Part shown: one piece after another, positions 47,843-57,995 of the stretch
How positions within the stretch are numbered: the stretch's first letter is position 1
Layout: each line of letters opens with the position of its first letter
Origin: Thioploca sp.
GTDB lineage: Bacteria; Pseudomonadota; Gammaproteobacteria; Beggiatoales; Beggiatoaceae
Direction of reading: 5' to 3'
Assembly (NCBI GenBank): GCA_012032555.1
Contig: JAAUSR010000021.1
Location: 1 to 64,000, forward strand
Length of the DNA: 64,000 nucleotides
Program-made: the position numbers and the translations under genes
Notes under the pieces: model-generated
What the model was told of the DNA's origin: nothing
The model's database searches: none
Seen by the model: the letters and a program-made list of their open reading frames with translations, nothing else

Positions 47843-48703
47843 TTATTTTATTTTTTTACCACGGTTATTCAAATTAAGAGCCTTAATAAGCGACTGTTCG
47901 GTTTGATGAATTGCAACGTAGTTTCCCATTCGAAAATGATCATCCTCTAAACGATTATAAGATTTAAAAAATACCCCATTTGGATAAAGGCGTCCGATTT
48001 GGAACCCAGCGGGTTCAAGAATAGCATAAGCCTCATGCAAAAAGCGTTTTGGCGCAATCCAAGTTGTTCCATATTCAAACTGAATAACCCGAATTTGATT
48101 ACGAAAAAAAGTTTGGCTAAACCCTTCTAATATGGCCATTTCATGCCCCTCAGTATCAATTTTGAGTAGGTCAATAAATCCGATATTTTGGCTGGTAACA
48201 TACTCATCGCCGGTTTTTACCGGACAGATGATAGTTTTATGTTGGTGTTCAGAAAGTAATGACGCTTCTCTGGCTTGAGTATCATTTTTACCATGACAAC
48301 TTATTGAAAGGAAAGTCTCCCTGTTAGAGAGTCCATAACCATTAATAACAATATTATTGCTCCCTGACAAATTGGCTACTAGGGTTGCATAGGTGTCAGG
48401 AACAATCTCAAAACAATGTATCATACTATTTTGAAAATTCGTTCGCACTAATTGGGTGTAAGTGCCTATATTTGCACCAACATCGAATACAGTAATGGGA
48501 TAACTAAAGGAACGATGCCAGTAGGTAACTAATGTCTGTAATAAAAATAACTCTCCATTTTTGTTCATATTATAATGTTTTTGATTCCAATAATAGGACA
48601 AATACTTATCACAAAATTTCGCACCAACCGTTACCAAAGAATTCATATGATGATCGCGAATAACTGTACCAATGGCTTTAAGGAAATATTTGATCAATGA
48701 CAT
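47843..48703 (-). CDS. FkbM-family SAM-dependent methyltransferase
   Basis: 286 residues. SAM-binding motif I is TVFDVGANIGTYTQLV (about 75-90). The acidic residue after strand two is in IHCFEIVPDTYATLVANL, and the FkbM signature DLLKIDTEGHEMAILEGF is near 176-193. FkbM enzymes O-methylate sugars or small molecules and are common in polysaccharide clusters. No glycan cluster adjoins this gene, so its substrate is unknown. Confidence 0.9.
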   Translation of the reverse strand: MSLIKYFLKAIGTVIRDHHMNSLVTVGAKFCDKYLSYYWNQKHYNMNKNGELFLLQTLVTYWHRSFSYPITVFDVGANIGTYTQLVRTNFQNSMIHCFEIVPDTYATLVANLSGSNNIVINGYGLSNRETFLSISCHGKNDTQAREASLLSEHQHKTIICPVKTGDEYVTSQNIGFIDLLKIDTEGHEMAILEGFSQTFFRNQIRVIQFEYGTTWIAPKRFLHEAYAILEPAGFQIGRLYPNGVFFKSYNRLEDDHFRMGNYVAIHQTEQSLIKALNLNNRGKKIK

Positions 48704-48739
48704 AGGTGTTCTATAGCAATTTTCGTGAATTAAATTGAG

Positions 48740-49336
48740 TTATACTTCTGGTTCGACTAATAATTTTTCTACCATACGAATATCGGCGCGACGCATCGGT
48801 TTTCCATCAAGTGGACTGGGTGGTGACCAACGAATGTCATCGATTCCAAAAACAATTAATACAATACTTTCTTCACCCGCCATAAAGCGAAAACTTGGGA
48901 AACTCACGAGCTGTGGCAAACGAAACCGCTGCTCAGTTAAATCATAAGGAATCTTTTTATCCAATAAAAATAAAGCCACTTCTTCAAAAGAATGGGTAAA
49001 TAAATGTAAAGTAATATCAGAATATTGATGTGCTGTTCCTTGAAGAACCGAACCAACTAAACGGGGTGTAAAAGCAGCAAACAATTGCATAGCTTGTAAA
49101 GCCACTTCTCGCATATGGTGTAAACGATAGGGTTGTGTATTTGCTTGAAATAATTGTTGATAGATAAGAATTTCAGCTTCAATTTCACTGTTACTGGGTA
49201 AATGGCGAGTGTGAGGTATTCCTAATTGCTCAGCCGCTTTATGTTTAGCTTGTTGGTAATCGGTTATACCCTCTTGCACCATTAAACGTGCGCTGGTTTG
49301 TGCGATACGCTGACGTAATTGTGAATCATAAGTCAT
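48740..49336 (-). CDS. Nucleotidyltransferase-like conserved protein
   Basis: 198 residues from the ATG at 49336, which has AAGGTG ten bases upstream; eight extra codons are possible. The N-terminal helical region (MTYDSQLRQRIAQTSARLM, then DYQQAKHKAAEQLG) is followed by RLVGSVLQGTAHQYSDITLHLF, where G-S-V-x(8)-S-D resembles the nucleotidyltransferase GS...D core. EEVALFLLDKKIPYDLTEQRF and SPLDGKPMRRA follow. It resembles a conserved gammaproteobacterial family that I recall being annotated loosely as nucleotidyltransferase. Activity and substrate are unknown. Confidence 0.6.
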   Translation of the reverse strand: MTYDSQLRQRIAQTSARLMVQEGITDYQQAKHKAAEQLGIPHTRHLPSNSEIEAEILIYQQLFQANTQPYRLHHMREVALQAMQLFAAFTPRLVGSVLQGTAHQYSDITLHLFTHSFEEVALFLLDKKIPYDLTEQRFRLPQLVSFPSFRFMAGEESIVLIVFGIDDIRWSPPSPLDGKPMRRADIRMVEKLLVEPEV

Positions 49337-49457
49337 AATATTAGCACACCTTATCATCAAAAATCGGAAAAGTGACCCACCCCAAATGACGCCTAACTTG
49401 ACCAGGACTAAGCTATTATTATTCGCTAGGAATCAGGGGTGACTTATTTTGTCTACT

Positions 49458-50804
49458 TTAAGGAGACAAGTTATCCTCAAGATCTTGCTTTAATTGATTT
49501 AATTGGGGATCATCTGGCGCAATTTTTAATCCGCGGTTGACCCATATTAAACTACTGCGATAATGTTCCTCTTGCTGTTTTTGTAAAGCTTTTTGGTAAT
49601 ATTCCTGAATAATTTTTTGGATACCTTGTTGTGCTTCAATTTGCTGAGGTGCAATCGCCAAAATTTTTTGATAGGTATCTACGGCATTATCCTGTTTAGG
49701 TGTGGTATATTTCTCTTCAGTTAGTTGCCGATCTGCCTCAAGCAGTAATTGTTTAACTATTTTATTCCGCAACAGTTGGGTATCTTGAGGATGAGCAGCT
49801 ATTTTAAGAAGTTCTTGATAAGTAGTGTAAGCATTATAGCCAGCCGGTGTTAGAAATTGTTGACGTTGAAATTGTTTCTCAAATTGCTGCTGGAGTTGCT
49901 CAATAATTCCTTGAAGTAATTGTGCTACACTGGGATGTTTAGGCGCAATCGCTTTAATTTTCTGATACATTTGATAAGCATTATTTTCTGGTGTACCGGT
50001 TAGCCGACCTCGCTGGAGATATTTTTGACCTTGTTCATAATACCACGCTATGATGTTATCTAATATAGGATCGGCTTCTGGTGGTGCAATTTTGCGCAAA
50101 ATCTGGTAAGTTTCATAGGCATTGTCACCTTGGGGTGAAGTAAGCCGAGTGAGCTTAAGCTGGGATTGCGCTTGAGCTAATAACTTAGCTATCTGGGTTG
50201 ATTTATCGGTTGCCAGCTTAGACATAACCGGGGATTCAACTGGAGGAATACTCTTTTCTAAGGTAACAACGGTTTCTACAGCGGGTGTGACTGGTTTTTC
50301 AACTTCATTCTCCACCGAGTTCACCTGAGGTGATGGTAAAGTAGTTTTTTCTGGTAGAGCAGCTATTTGCGCTGATTCTGGTGGAGATTCCATTCTTTTT
50401 GTGGTTACAGTAGAAGAATGAGTTAAATTAGAACTTAACCGGGGAACAACGGGCTTTTCTACAGACGAGAGTGACTGTTTATCATCAGCAATTGATTGCT
50501 TCTTAGTTTGGGTAACTGGGGGAACGACAATTAGTTTGGGTTGTTCAAATTTAACCGGATCATCTCCGTTAGCCGGTGTCCGGTTAGGGACAGCTACCGA
50601 ATGTACTTCAACCGTCTGATTAACTAGAGAAATTTTAATGGCAGTGGTCTCAGCAGGCCATGGAAGATAAAAATAAGCCCAGGTAGCAAATGACACCATC
50701 ATAACTACCACGCCAATTATTATTAACCACCGAATTGGATGAGGTTCACCAGTAAAAATAACTCTATTTTTCAACACGGGATCTTGAGTGCGATTGATAC
50801 GCAT
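49458..50804 (-). CDS. Bitopic membrane protein with TPR-like periplasmic repeats
   Basis: 448 residues. A short cytoplasmic N-terminus is followed by one membrane helix at about 25-47 (WLIIIGVVVMMVSFATWAYF). A low-complexity Ser/Thr/Pro/Lys linker spans about 55-200. The last 230 residues contain four to five related units of about 55 residues such as DNAYETYQILRKIAP, NNAYQMYQKIKAIAP, YNAYTTYQELLKIAA and DNAVDTYQKILAIAP, a TPR-like solenoid. Such proteins often scaffold envelope complexes. No partner can be named. The next gene is divergent. Confidence 0.7.
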   Translation of the reverse strand: MRINRTQDPVLKNRVIFTGEPHPIRWLIIIGVVVMMVSFATWAYFYLPWPAETTAIKISLVNQTVEVHSVAVPNRTPANGDDPVKFEQPKLIVVPPVTQTKKQSIADDKQSLSSVEKPVVPRLSSNLTHSSTVTTKRMESPPESAQIAALPEKTTLPSPQVNSVENEVEKPVTPAVETVVTLEKSIPPVESPVMSKLATDKSTQIAKLLAQAQSQLKLTRLTSPQGDNAYETYQILRKIAPPEADPILDNIIAWYYEQGQKYLQRGRLTGTPENNAYQMYQKIKAIAPKHPSVAQLLQGIIEQLQQQFEKQFQRQQFLTPAGYNAYTTYQELLKIAAHPQDTQLLRNKIVKQLLLEADRQLTEEKYTTPKQDNAVDTYQKILAIAPQQIEAQQGIQKIIQEYYQKALQKQQEEHYRSSLIWVNRGLKIAPDDPQLNQLKQDLEDNLSP

Positions 50805-50997
50805 AGTTCAAAATATCCAATAAACAAATCAGGTATAAAAAATTAATTTATTTAAATCATAAACTTGTTAAGTTAAGCTTCCCCATTTGTTAACGTCATT
50901 TGAGGGTAATCCGGGGTTGCAATCTAACTAATCCCATGATTAGTTTAACACGACTTACCAACAAGTTTGGTTCAGTTTTATTTTTAAGGAGTTATTC

Positions 50998-52251
50998 ATG
51001 TCGCTTATTCGTCCTTTTGCTGGCTTACGTCCCATTCCAACGCAGGCTGCTGAGGTGATTGCACCACCTTATGATGTCCTTAATAGTGAAGAAGCACGCC
51101 AACGTGTTCAAGGACGCCCTTGGAGCTTTTTGCATATTTCCAAACCAGAAATTGACTTACCACCTGACACTGATCCTTACAGTGAATTGGTTTATGCCAA
51201 AGGTGCAGAAAACTTACAACGGCTAATCAATACTGGTATCCTCAAACAGGATATTCAACCTTATTATTATCTTTATGGTTTGACAATGGGCAACCATAAG
51301 CAAATTGGTCTGGTAGCGGTTGCTAATGTCAATGATTATGATAGCAATCGAATTCGTAAACATGAATGGACACGTCTAGAAAAAGAAGACGATCGCGTTC
51401 GTCAAATTGATGCGCTTAATGCACAAACAGGACCAGTTTTTCTCACGTATCAACATCATCCCCTTATCGATAATTTGGTTGAACAATGGATTCTCCACCA
51501 ACCACCGATTATCAATGTAACCGCCGATGATGGCATAGTACATACTTTGTGGTTAGTAGATGACTCTAATATGATGAATCTCATCACCACGACCTTTGAT
51601 AACATGGCTTGTCTCTATATTGCTGATGGTCATCATCGTTCCGCTGCAGCCTCGCGAGTAGCTGCATTACGACGTGCTAATCCTCCCTATCCACAATCAA
51701 AGCCAACCAGTGAAGAAACTTATAACTACTTTTTAGCGGTTATTTTCCCAGATAATCAAATGCAGATTTTAGATTATAACCGAGTTGTCCAAGATTTAAA
51801 TGGGTTAACCAATGAGGAATTTTTATCACAAGTTAATCAAGCCTTTGAAATCAGTCTGAGTAACCAAGCAATCAAACCACAACAAAGTGGTGAATTCGGT
51901 CTGTTTTTGAATGGACAATGGTATCGATTAACTATTCGAGCAGATAAAATTCCTGTTCATGACCCGGTAGCTCGTTTAGATGTGAGTTTATTAACCGAGC
52001 ATTTATTAACTCCTATTTTAGGGATTACTGACTTGCGTCGTGATAAGCGTATTGATTTTGTGGGTGGCATTCGAGGGTTATCTGAATTAGAAAAACGAGT
52101 TAATTGTGGTGAAATGGCGGTGGCTTTTTCTCTTTATCCAACTAGTTTACAAGCCCTCATGGCTGTTGCCGACGCGGGACAAGTGATGCCACCTAAATCC
52201 ACTTGGTTTGAACCCAAACTTGCCGATGGACTGGTGTCCCATTTATTTTAA
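50998..52251 (+). CDS. DUF1015 family protein
   Basis: 417 residues. The N-terminus LIRPFAGLRPIPTQAAEVIAPPYDVLNSEEAR and the core segments IRKHEWTRLEKEDDRVRQIDALNAQTGPVFL and YIADGHHRSAAASRVA are diagnostic of DUF1015 (COG4198). The conserved DGHHR motif suggests an enzyme, and some relatives are annotated as SerA-associated or ATPase-like, but no activity is established. AAGGAG precedes the ATG. It is 42 bases upstream of the transglutaminase-like gene on the same strand. Confidence 0.9.
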   Translation: MSLIRPFAGLRPIPTQAAEVIAPPYDVLNSEEARQRVQGRPWSFLHISKPEIDLPPDTDPYSELVYAKGAENLQRLINTGILKQDIQPYYYLYGLTMGNHKQIGLVAVANVNDYDSNRIRKHEWTRLEKEDDRVRQIDALNAQTGPVFLTYQHHPLIDNLVEQWILHQPPIINVTADDGIVHTLWLVDDSNMMNLITTTFDNMACLYIADGHHRSAAASRVAALRRANPPYPQSKPTSEETYNYFLAVIFPDNQMQILDYNRVVQDLNGLTNEEFLSQVNQAFEISLSNQAIKPQQSGEFGLFLNGQWYRLTIRADKIPVHDPVARLDVSLLTEHLLTPILGITDLRRDKRIDFVGGIRGLSELEKRVNCGEMAVAFSLYPTSLQALMAVADAGQVMPPKSTWFEPKLADGLVSHLF

Positions 52252-52293
52252 TAATGAGATAGTTATACATCCTCGTTTACTAATCAGAATGAA

Positions 52294-53199
52294 ATGAAAT
52301 ATCGTGTTACTCACCAAACTATATACAACTATAATGAACTAGCTTCTTTATGTCATAATGAAGCCCATTTAATACCCCGTGATGATACAACGCAAAAATG
52401 TCTTTCACATCATTTACGAATTGAACCCTTACCGGCAATACAGCAAAATTACCAGGATTTTTTTGGTAATTGGGTTACTTATTTCTCAATTCAAATACCT
52501 CATCAAGTATTGACGGTAACAGCATCCAGTGAAGTCGAAATTCAACATAGTGGACTCATTCCCTTCTTGACTGACTCGCCTGCTTGGGAACAAGTACGAG
52601 ATCAATTGCAAAATAGCTTGGAACCGGAGGTGCTGGCAGCTCGAGAATTTGTGCTGGATTCGCCCTTTATTACGACGAATAATTTATTACAGGCTTACGC
52701 AGTTCCTTCTTTTACCCCGCAACGACCTATACTTGATGCGGCGTACCATTTAATGAACCGTATTTATGCAGAATTTACTTATGATCCTCATTTCACAACA
52801 ATTGTTACACCACTAACTGAAGTATTAGAACATCGACGAGGAGTATGTCAAGATTTTGCCCATTTGATGATAGGATGTCTACGCGCAATGGGACTAGCTG
52901 CTCGTTATGTGAGTGGTTATTTGGAAACCTTACCACCACCCGGTCAAGAGAAATTACAAGGCAGTGATGCTTCTCATGCGTGGCTAATGGTTTATGTTCC
53001 TCATTATGGTTGGGTAGATTTCGATCCCACTAATAATCAGATCCCAACTTGTCAACATATCACCACGGCTTGGGGACGTGATTATAGCGATGTGACGCCT
53101 TTAAAAGGCATCATCTTTGGTGGTGGGGAACATACTTTGACGGTTGCAGTTGATGTTGAGCGACTAATTACTGAATCGGTGAAATTAGCTATGACATAA
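52294..53199 (+). CDS. Transglutaminase-like (cysteine protease fold) family protein
   Basis: 301 residues. N-terminal MKYRVTHQTIYNYNELASLCHNEAHLIPR is the bacterial transglutaminase-like N domain. The catalytic core shows Cys185 (RRGVCQDFAHL), His228 (ASHAWLMVYVPHYGW) and Asp244 (DFDPTNN). No signal peptide, so cytoplasmic. Family members are presumed peptidases or amidases. In other bacteria this type sits with circularly permuted ATP-grasp and alpha-E proteins; neither is here, which is worth noting. Confidence 0.88.
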   Translation: MKYRVTHQTIYNYNELASLCHNEAHLIPRDDTTQKCLSHHLRIEPLPAIQQNYQDFFGNWVTYFSIQIPHQVLTVTASSEVEIQHSGLIPFLTDSPAWEQVRDQLQNSLEPEVLAAREFVLDSPFITTNNLLQAYAVPSFTPQRPILDAAYHLMNRIYAEFTYDPHFTTIVTPLTEVLEHRRGVCQDFAHLMIGCLRAMGLAARYVSGYLETLPPPGQEKLQGSDASHAWLMVYVPHYGWVDFDPTNNQIPTCQHITTAWGRDYSDVTPLKGIIFGGGEHTLTVAVDVERLITESVKLAMT

Positions 53200-53271
53200 C
53201 TTAACTGATGTCACGAGCATGTATAATTATGACTGGCTTTGCTGGTTTACTCCAGATTATACTATTAGCTA

Positions 53272-54384
53272 ATGAATACCTTGAACAAGATTAATTCAAC
53301 CAACGTAGCCGATAATTTGTTTTTACCGGATTTTTGCCAAGTATACACTGTATTTTTAGGAATTATTTTAACCGAATTATTAGCCTTTGTGTTGACGTTA
53401 GCACCACTGAGTAAAATCGGCTATGATTGGGAATATGTTAAGAAAGATCTCATTACCGATTTAGCACTGATATCTTTATTCATGCAATGGATTACACTTA
53501 TCAGTATGGGTCTGCTGTGTTTATTTCGTCGCTGGTTATGTCGATTGAGTAATCAATTAGCTGGGTTATTGAGTTATTTACTTATCTTAGTGGTCACCGG
53601 TTTAATCAGTGAAGTGGCTTATCAGTTGGTCATGGTACCAATAGAATCATTGCGGATTCACCCCAACACATCACTATCATTATTTTTATGGCGTAACCTG
53701 GGTATGAGCGCGCTGTTGAGTGCCATTGTATTACGTTATTTTTATATGCAGTATCTTTGGAAACAAGAAACGGAAGCCACTGCTTATGCCCAGATTCAAG
53801 CATTACAAGCACGGATTCGTCCCCACTTTTTATTTAATAGTATGAATACCATTGCTAGTTTAATTCGTTCTCAACCTCAACAAGCTGAGCAAGCAATTAT
53901 TGATTTTGCTGAAATATTTCGGGCAAGTTTAATTGATGCTAAAAATGGTGTTACCTTGCAAGAAGAATTAGAATGGTGTCAACAGTACTTACACATTGAG
54001 AAATTACGTTTGGCTGACCGACTACATTTGATTTGGCAAATCGATAGTTTACCTCCAGACGCAATTTTACCACCTTTATGTTTACAACCACTCGTTGAAA
54101 ATGCGATTTGTCATGGTATACAAGCTTTGCCGGCCGGGGGAAGCCTGAAAATCACCGGGCAGTTTGATGGTTCACAAATCAAACTCAATATTAGCAATCC
54201 AATGCCCGATATACCTTCTTCGTATCGAGGGCAGCAAATGGCACAACAGAATATTCAACAACGGCTACATTTTTTTTATGGTACTCAAGCCCATTTAAGT
54301 ATTCAAGCGGCGGCCGGTACTTACCAAGTTAGCCTTATTTTTCCTTATCATAATCACTATGATGAAAATACTTATCGTCGATGA
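53272..54384 (+). CDS. algZ: LytS/AlgZ-type sensor histidine kinase
   Basis: 370 residues. Four membrane helices in residues 22-160, then the His_kinase (PF06580) domain with the phosphoacceptor His185 in RIRPHFLFNSMNTIASLIR, and the ATP-binding N box in PLCLQPLVENAICHGIQ. No PAS or GAF sensor domain is present. The last 26 bases overlap the response regulator gene, so the two are translationally coupled. The domain layout matches AlgZ/FimS, the partner of AlgR in Pseudomonas, which controls alginate and type IV pili. Targets here are unknown. Confidence 0.85.
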   Translation: MNTLNKINSTNVADNLFLPDFCQVYTVFLGIILTELLAFVLTLAPLSKIGYDWEYVKKDLITDLALISLFMQWITLISMGLLCLFRRWLCRLSNQLAGLLSYLLILVVTGLISEVAYQLVMVPIESLRIHPNTSLSLFLWRNLGMSALLSAIVLRYFYMQYLWKQETEATAYAQIQALQARIRPHFLFNSMNTIASLIRSQPQQAEQAIIDFAEIFRASLIDAKNGVTLQEELEWCQQYLHIEKLRLADRLHLIWQIDSLPPDAILPPLCLQPLVENAICHGIQALPAGGSLKITGQFDGSQIKLNISNPMPDIPSSYRGQQMAQQNIQQRLHFFYGTQAHLSIQAAAGTYQVSLIFPYHNHYDENTYRR

Positions 54385-55102
54385 TGAACCATTAGCACGG
54401 GAACGGTTACGTGCTCTCGTTAATGAAATCGGTATGGGAGAAGTCATTGGAGAAGCGAGTAATGGCAAAGAAGCCTTATTAATAGCACGTAGCCAACAAC
54501 CACAACTGGTTTTGCTTGATATTCGTATGCCGGCTATGGATGGGATCCAAGCAGCGGAACAGTTAGCTTTATTACATCCGAAACCGGTGGTGATTTTTAT
54601 CACCGCTTACGGGGATCGTGCACTAGAAGCTTTTGAACGCCAAGCCATTGATTATTTACTAAAACCGGTTCATAAAGCCCGTTTGGAACAAGCGCTTAAA
54701 CGAGCTTATACGCTCATTCATTCTCAATCTCAGCCACCTACGGCTAAACCAGCGGCACGAACTCATATTAGTTACTATCTCCGCGGTGAACTACGTTTAA
54801 TTCCGGTAACTGAAATTTATTACTTTTTTGCTCACCAAAAATACGTAGTATTACGTTGGAAAGAGGGAGAGATATTAATTTCTGAACCACTTAAAGATTT
54901 GGAAAAAGAATTTGCCGGTCAATTCTTACGTACCCATCGCAGTACACTAGTCGCACTGGTAAAAATCGTTCGTTTAAGTAAAGATAGTCACGGACATTCG
55001 TACTTACAACTTAAAGATATTAAAGAACCGTTGGAAGTGAGTAGACGACATTTACCAACGGTTAAAAAAGTTTTAAAAGATATGCGAATTCCTTGTAGTT
55101 AA
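54359..55102 (+). CDS. algR: LytTR response regulator, AlgR-like
   Basis: 247 residues. The receiver domain (3-120) has the acidic pocket Asp8/Asp9, phosphoacceptor Asp54 (VLLDIRMPAMDG), Thr in FITAYG and Lys in YLLKPVHKARL. The C-terminal LytTR DNA-binding domain (about 150-243) includes ISYYLRGELRLIPVTEIYYF, FLRTHRSTLVAL and LEVSRRHLPTVK. Two consecutive ATG codons begin the frame. It is cognate to the overlapping kinase gene. AlgR-type sites such as CCGTTCGTC could not be recognised nearby. Confidence 0.88.
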   Translation: MMKILIVDDEPLARERLRALVNEIGMGEVIGEASNGKEALLIARSQQPQLVLLDIRMPAMDGIQAAEQLALLHPKPVVIFITAYGDRALEAFERQAIDYLLKPVHKARLEQALKRAYTLIHSQSQPPTAKPAARTHISYYLRGELRLIPVTEIYYFFAHQKYVVLRWKEGEILISEPLKDLEKEFAGQFLRTHRSTLVALVKIVRLSKDSHGHSYLQLKDIKEPLEVSRRHLPTVKKVLKDMRIPCS

Positions 55103-55293
55103 CCGGGTGTGTATCCGGTTATGGTAATATTCAAAGCTTCCTGAGTTAACTATAAGATAATTAATATAATTTTTTACAGATTTGCTGACAAGTTAACGTG
55201 AAGATAATCTGATAATGAGGACAACAAGGGAAAGGTAGAATATAACTTATTGAAGTTTAATTATCCATCATATTATTTTTCAAGGAGAATACG

Positions 55294-56415
55294 ATGTATT
55301 TTGCACACTCCCTAATTGTGATGACCACAGTATTGATACTATTATTTAATACGACGGTGATGGCTGCTAATCAACAAGCTATTCTTTATTTTGAATCCGC
55401 TTTAACAGCTTGTGATCGCGGTTTGCGAATGAAAATACCTAAAAGTAGAGGTTCGCTACGCGTGTTAAAAAGTTTATGGAAACGGTACCAATATAACCGT
55501 GATATGGCTTTAAAATATGATGAAACCATAAAAAATACTTCAGCGCGTTTTTATCAAGGAAATTTTTTTGCAAAGACAAGTTTTTCAGAAGCCTTTAAGC
55601 ATTGTGAAACTGATTTCCCTAGTAAAGTTAATCAAGCTGAAACAATAGTAACACAAAATATAGAAGAACGAGAACTAAGGCAAAAGCAACAAGAAGCACA
55701 GCGTCAAGAATCCGTGAAAAACAAGGAAGCCGCTAAACGAGAAGTCGTTTTAGCCATTAATGAATATTGTGCTAGTCGCCTCAATAATTCTACTATTCCG
55801 GTTTCATCATTGTATGAGAACTATCTTGCGGCTAAACAAAAAGCGCTCGGTATTTATCCTGAGATTGTTAATCAAGTTCATCAAGCTACTCTCATTGATA
55901 TGGATACGGGTAAAGAAATTAATTTGAATCAAAGTATCAAAGATTGGTTTAACTATTGTGATGCCGTATTTGCTCATCAAACTGACGCTTCAAAGCCAAT
56001 TCCTTCTATTTCAACGTCGCTAACGAGTATGGCCATAGTTGGCTCAGAAGGACCAATACTACCAAATTCAAAATCACCCACAGCAACTCCCTCAGCACCA
56101 GTTGAGAATAAAATCGTTTCCACTCCCGTAGAAGATAAACCGGCTCAACCAGAAAAGGACACCACGGATAATGAACCCGATTTAGAACAAGAAGAATATC
56201 AAGAAATTATGTCAACAAGCACAGCTGATCGCTTAAAAATTCTTAAAAGTGAAGGCCGTTTGCCAGATTATGTCAATGATGAAGATAGTGACTACCAAAA
56301 AGCGAATATTTGGCAATATGAAAATGAAATACAAAATCAATGTAACATTTATCAGTTTAATAACAATCAATTAGTTGAAAATAAAACTTTATCTGGAGAA
56401 TGTCCCTCATTTTAG
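55294..56415 (+). CDS. Exported coiled-coil hypothetical protein
   Basis: 373 residues. Signal peptide MYFAHSLIVMTTVLILLFNT ending in VMA, preceded by CAAGGAG. The mature part is helical with a strongly charged coiled coil around 122-155 (ERELRQKQQEAQRQE) and a Ser/Thr/Pro-rich linker (about 230-290). The C-terminal 70 residues carry YVNDEDSDYQKANIWQYEN and two cysteines (QNQCNIY, SGECPSF). Six cysteines in all could form disulfides. No family recognised. It stands alone after algR, with a repeat element immediately downstream. Confidence 0.6.
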   Translation: MYFAHSLIVMTTVLILLFNTTVMAANQQAILYFESALTACDRGLRMKIPKSRGSLRVLKSLWKRYQYNRDMALKYDETIKNTSARFYQGNFFAKTSFSEAFKHCETDFPSKVNQAETIVTQNIEERELRQKQQEAQRQESVKNKEAAKREVVLAINEYCASRLNNSTIPVSSLYENYLAAKQKALGIYPEIVNQVHQATLIDMDTGKEINLNQSIKDWFNYCDAVFAHQTDASKPIPSISTSLTSMAIVGSEGPILPNSKSPTATPSAPVENKIVSTPVEDKPAQPEKDTTDNEPDLEQEEYQEIMSTSTADRLKILKSEGRLPDYVNDEDSDYQKANIWQYENEIQNQCNIYQFNNNQLVENKTLSGECPSF

Positions 56416-56419
56416 TGGT

Positions 56420-56526
56420 TATCAGTTGTCAGTTATCAGTTATCAATGCTAGTGTAATTGAGTGACTAATAATGGTTAATTATGGATTGATAACGACCGA
56501 AATATTATTACTGATAACTGATAACA
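56420..56526. repeat. GTTATCAGTTATCA inverted-repeat element
   Basis: Left arm 56420-56446 holds three overlapping TTATCAGTT/GTCAGTTATC units. The right arm TGATAACTGATAAC is at 56512-56526. It belongs to the family at 7891-7979 and sits between convergent genes, where it may also act as a transcription barrier. Confidence 0.65.
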
Positions 56527-56543
56527 GTTCACTAATTAAGAGT

Positions 56544-57166
56544 TTACTGCGTATCGATTTCAGAATCTTTTAGCCAGCGTTGAAATATTTCTTCTGAAAT
56601 TTGGCTGATAGGTAAAGGAGGACTACCTTTAGGAACAATAAAACCCTCACGTGGTTGTTTGAGTACTGCTGTAACCTCTCCCGCTTGTACACTAACTTGA
56701 CCTTTAATTAAACAAACTAAATCTTTGTCTGGTTTAGCTTGGGTGTAGACATCAGTACCGCGGATTCCGGCACTAATACTCTTCCCAACCCGTATTTTGA
56801 CATCTAGCGATTCGTTATGACTGCTGGTGAAGCGAAAAACACCTTTGAATACATCGAATATTGCAGTTAAAATGGTTGAGTTGGATACTGGAAAAGTTAA
56901 CTGCTCAAATTTGACATGACTAAGAGCACCTATTCTGATGAGACTCTTATCAGGAAACGTATCACCACTCGAGCGTTGCTACCGGTGGTGATAATATCAC
57001 CAGTATATAATTTTATTCCTGGGACCAAGAGTTGTTCTTTGTCTTCACGTTGGAAGGCTGCTTTTGCCTGAACGGCTTCAACCACGGCAGAAGGTGTTGC
57101 TATGGTCAAAATAGGTAAACTTAAAAAAATGATTAAAACTATTAATTTATATAATCGTATTACCAT
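56544..57166 (-). pseudogene. FecR-domain exported protein, frameshifted
   Basis: From ATG 57166 the frame gives a signal peptide (MVIRLYKLIVLIIFLSLPIL ending at TIA) and the start of a FecR domain, KLYTGDIITTGSNARVVIRF, then runs into a stop after VSSE. Shifting by one base at about 56951-56956 restores PDKSLIRIGALSHVKFEQLT ... FKGVFRFTSS ... GKSISAGIRGTDVYTQ ... IKGQVSV, the rest of a FecR domain, down to a TAA at 56544-56546. The intact product would be about 207 residues. In bacteria, standalone FecR proteins like this are periplasmic and of unclear role. One missing base explains the break; whether it is real or a sequencing error is open. Confidence 0.75.
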
Positions 57167-57195
57167 AAAATTTTTCCTGCTCTAAGAGAGTTATT

Positions 57196-57987
57196 ATGTT
57201 AGTTTATCCTGAAATTGATCCCGTTTTCTTGCAAATTGGCCCTTTGAAGATACATTGGTATGGGGTCATGTATTTAATTGGTTTCGGATTAGCCTGGTGG
57301 TTAGGTCTACGACGCGCACAACGTCCCAACGCCATTATTGTTCCTACTCAAATGAGTGATCTCGTTTTTTATGGTGCCTTAGGTGTGGTACTAGGCGGTC
57401 GGTTAGGATATGTTTTATTTTACGACTTACCTAATTATATTGCTACCCCTTGGGCTATTTTTAAAGTCTGGCAAGGCGGTATGTCATTTCATGGTGGTTT
57501 TTTAGGTGTTTTAGTCGCAATGTGGTTATATGCTCGCCAAATTAAGCACCGGTTTTTTGAAGTGACTGATTTTATAGCACCTCTAGTTCCACTGGGATTA
57601 GCTGCTGGACGAATCGGTAACTTTATCAATGGTGAACTATGGGGCCGCCCAACTGATTTACCTTGGGGTATGGTATTTCCCCACGTTGATATGATTCCTC
57701 GTCATCCTTCCCAATTATATCAAGCCGCATTAGAAGGAGTAGTGTTATTTGTTATTTTATGGTTCTTTTCGCAACGCCCCCGTCCAACGATGGCGATATC
57801 CGCTTTATTTTTAATTGGTTATGGGATATTCCGTTTTCTGGTTGAATTTGTCCGTACCCCAGATGCACATCTAGGTTTTATTGCGTTTAATTGGATGACA
57901 ACCGGCCAATTATTGAGTTTACCCATGATCATTATTGGAATGGTCTTAATGAGTTTCGCTTATCGATCTCACCACCAAACCCACTAA
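57196..57987 (+). CDS. lgt: Prolipoprotein diacylglyceryl transferase Lgt
   Basis: 263 residues, seven membrane helices. [20 protein letters not shown] near the N-terminus, [11 protein letters not shown], the FHGGFLG motif with the key His, and the Lgt signature [29 protein letters not shown] with the essential Arg are all present, then [14 protein letters not shown] and [16 protein letters not shown]. It attaches diacylglycerol to the lipobox Cys of prelipoproteins at the inner membrane. It is divergent from the FecR gene. A likely client, the DUF2799 lipoprotein, is 3 kb away. Confidence 0.97.
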   Translation: MLVYPEIDPVFLQIGPLKIHWYGVMYLIGFGLAWWLGLRRAQRPNAIIVPTQMSDLVFYGALGVVLGGRLGYVLFYDLPNYIATPWAIFKVWQGGMSFHGGFLGVLVAMWLYARQIKHRFFEVTDFIAPLVPLGLAAGRIGNFINGELWGRPTDLPWGMVFPHVDMIPRHPSQLYQAALEGVVLFVILWFFSQRPRPTMAISALFLIGYGIFRFLVEFVRTPDAHLGFIAFNWMTTGQLLSLPMIIIGMVLMSFAYRSHHQTH

Positions 57988-57995
57988 ATTAGCTT

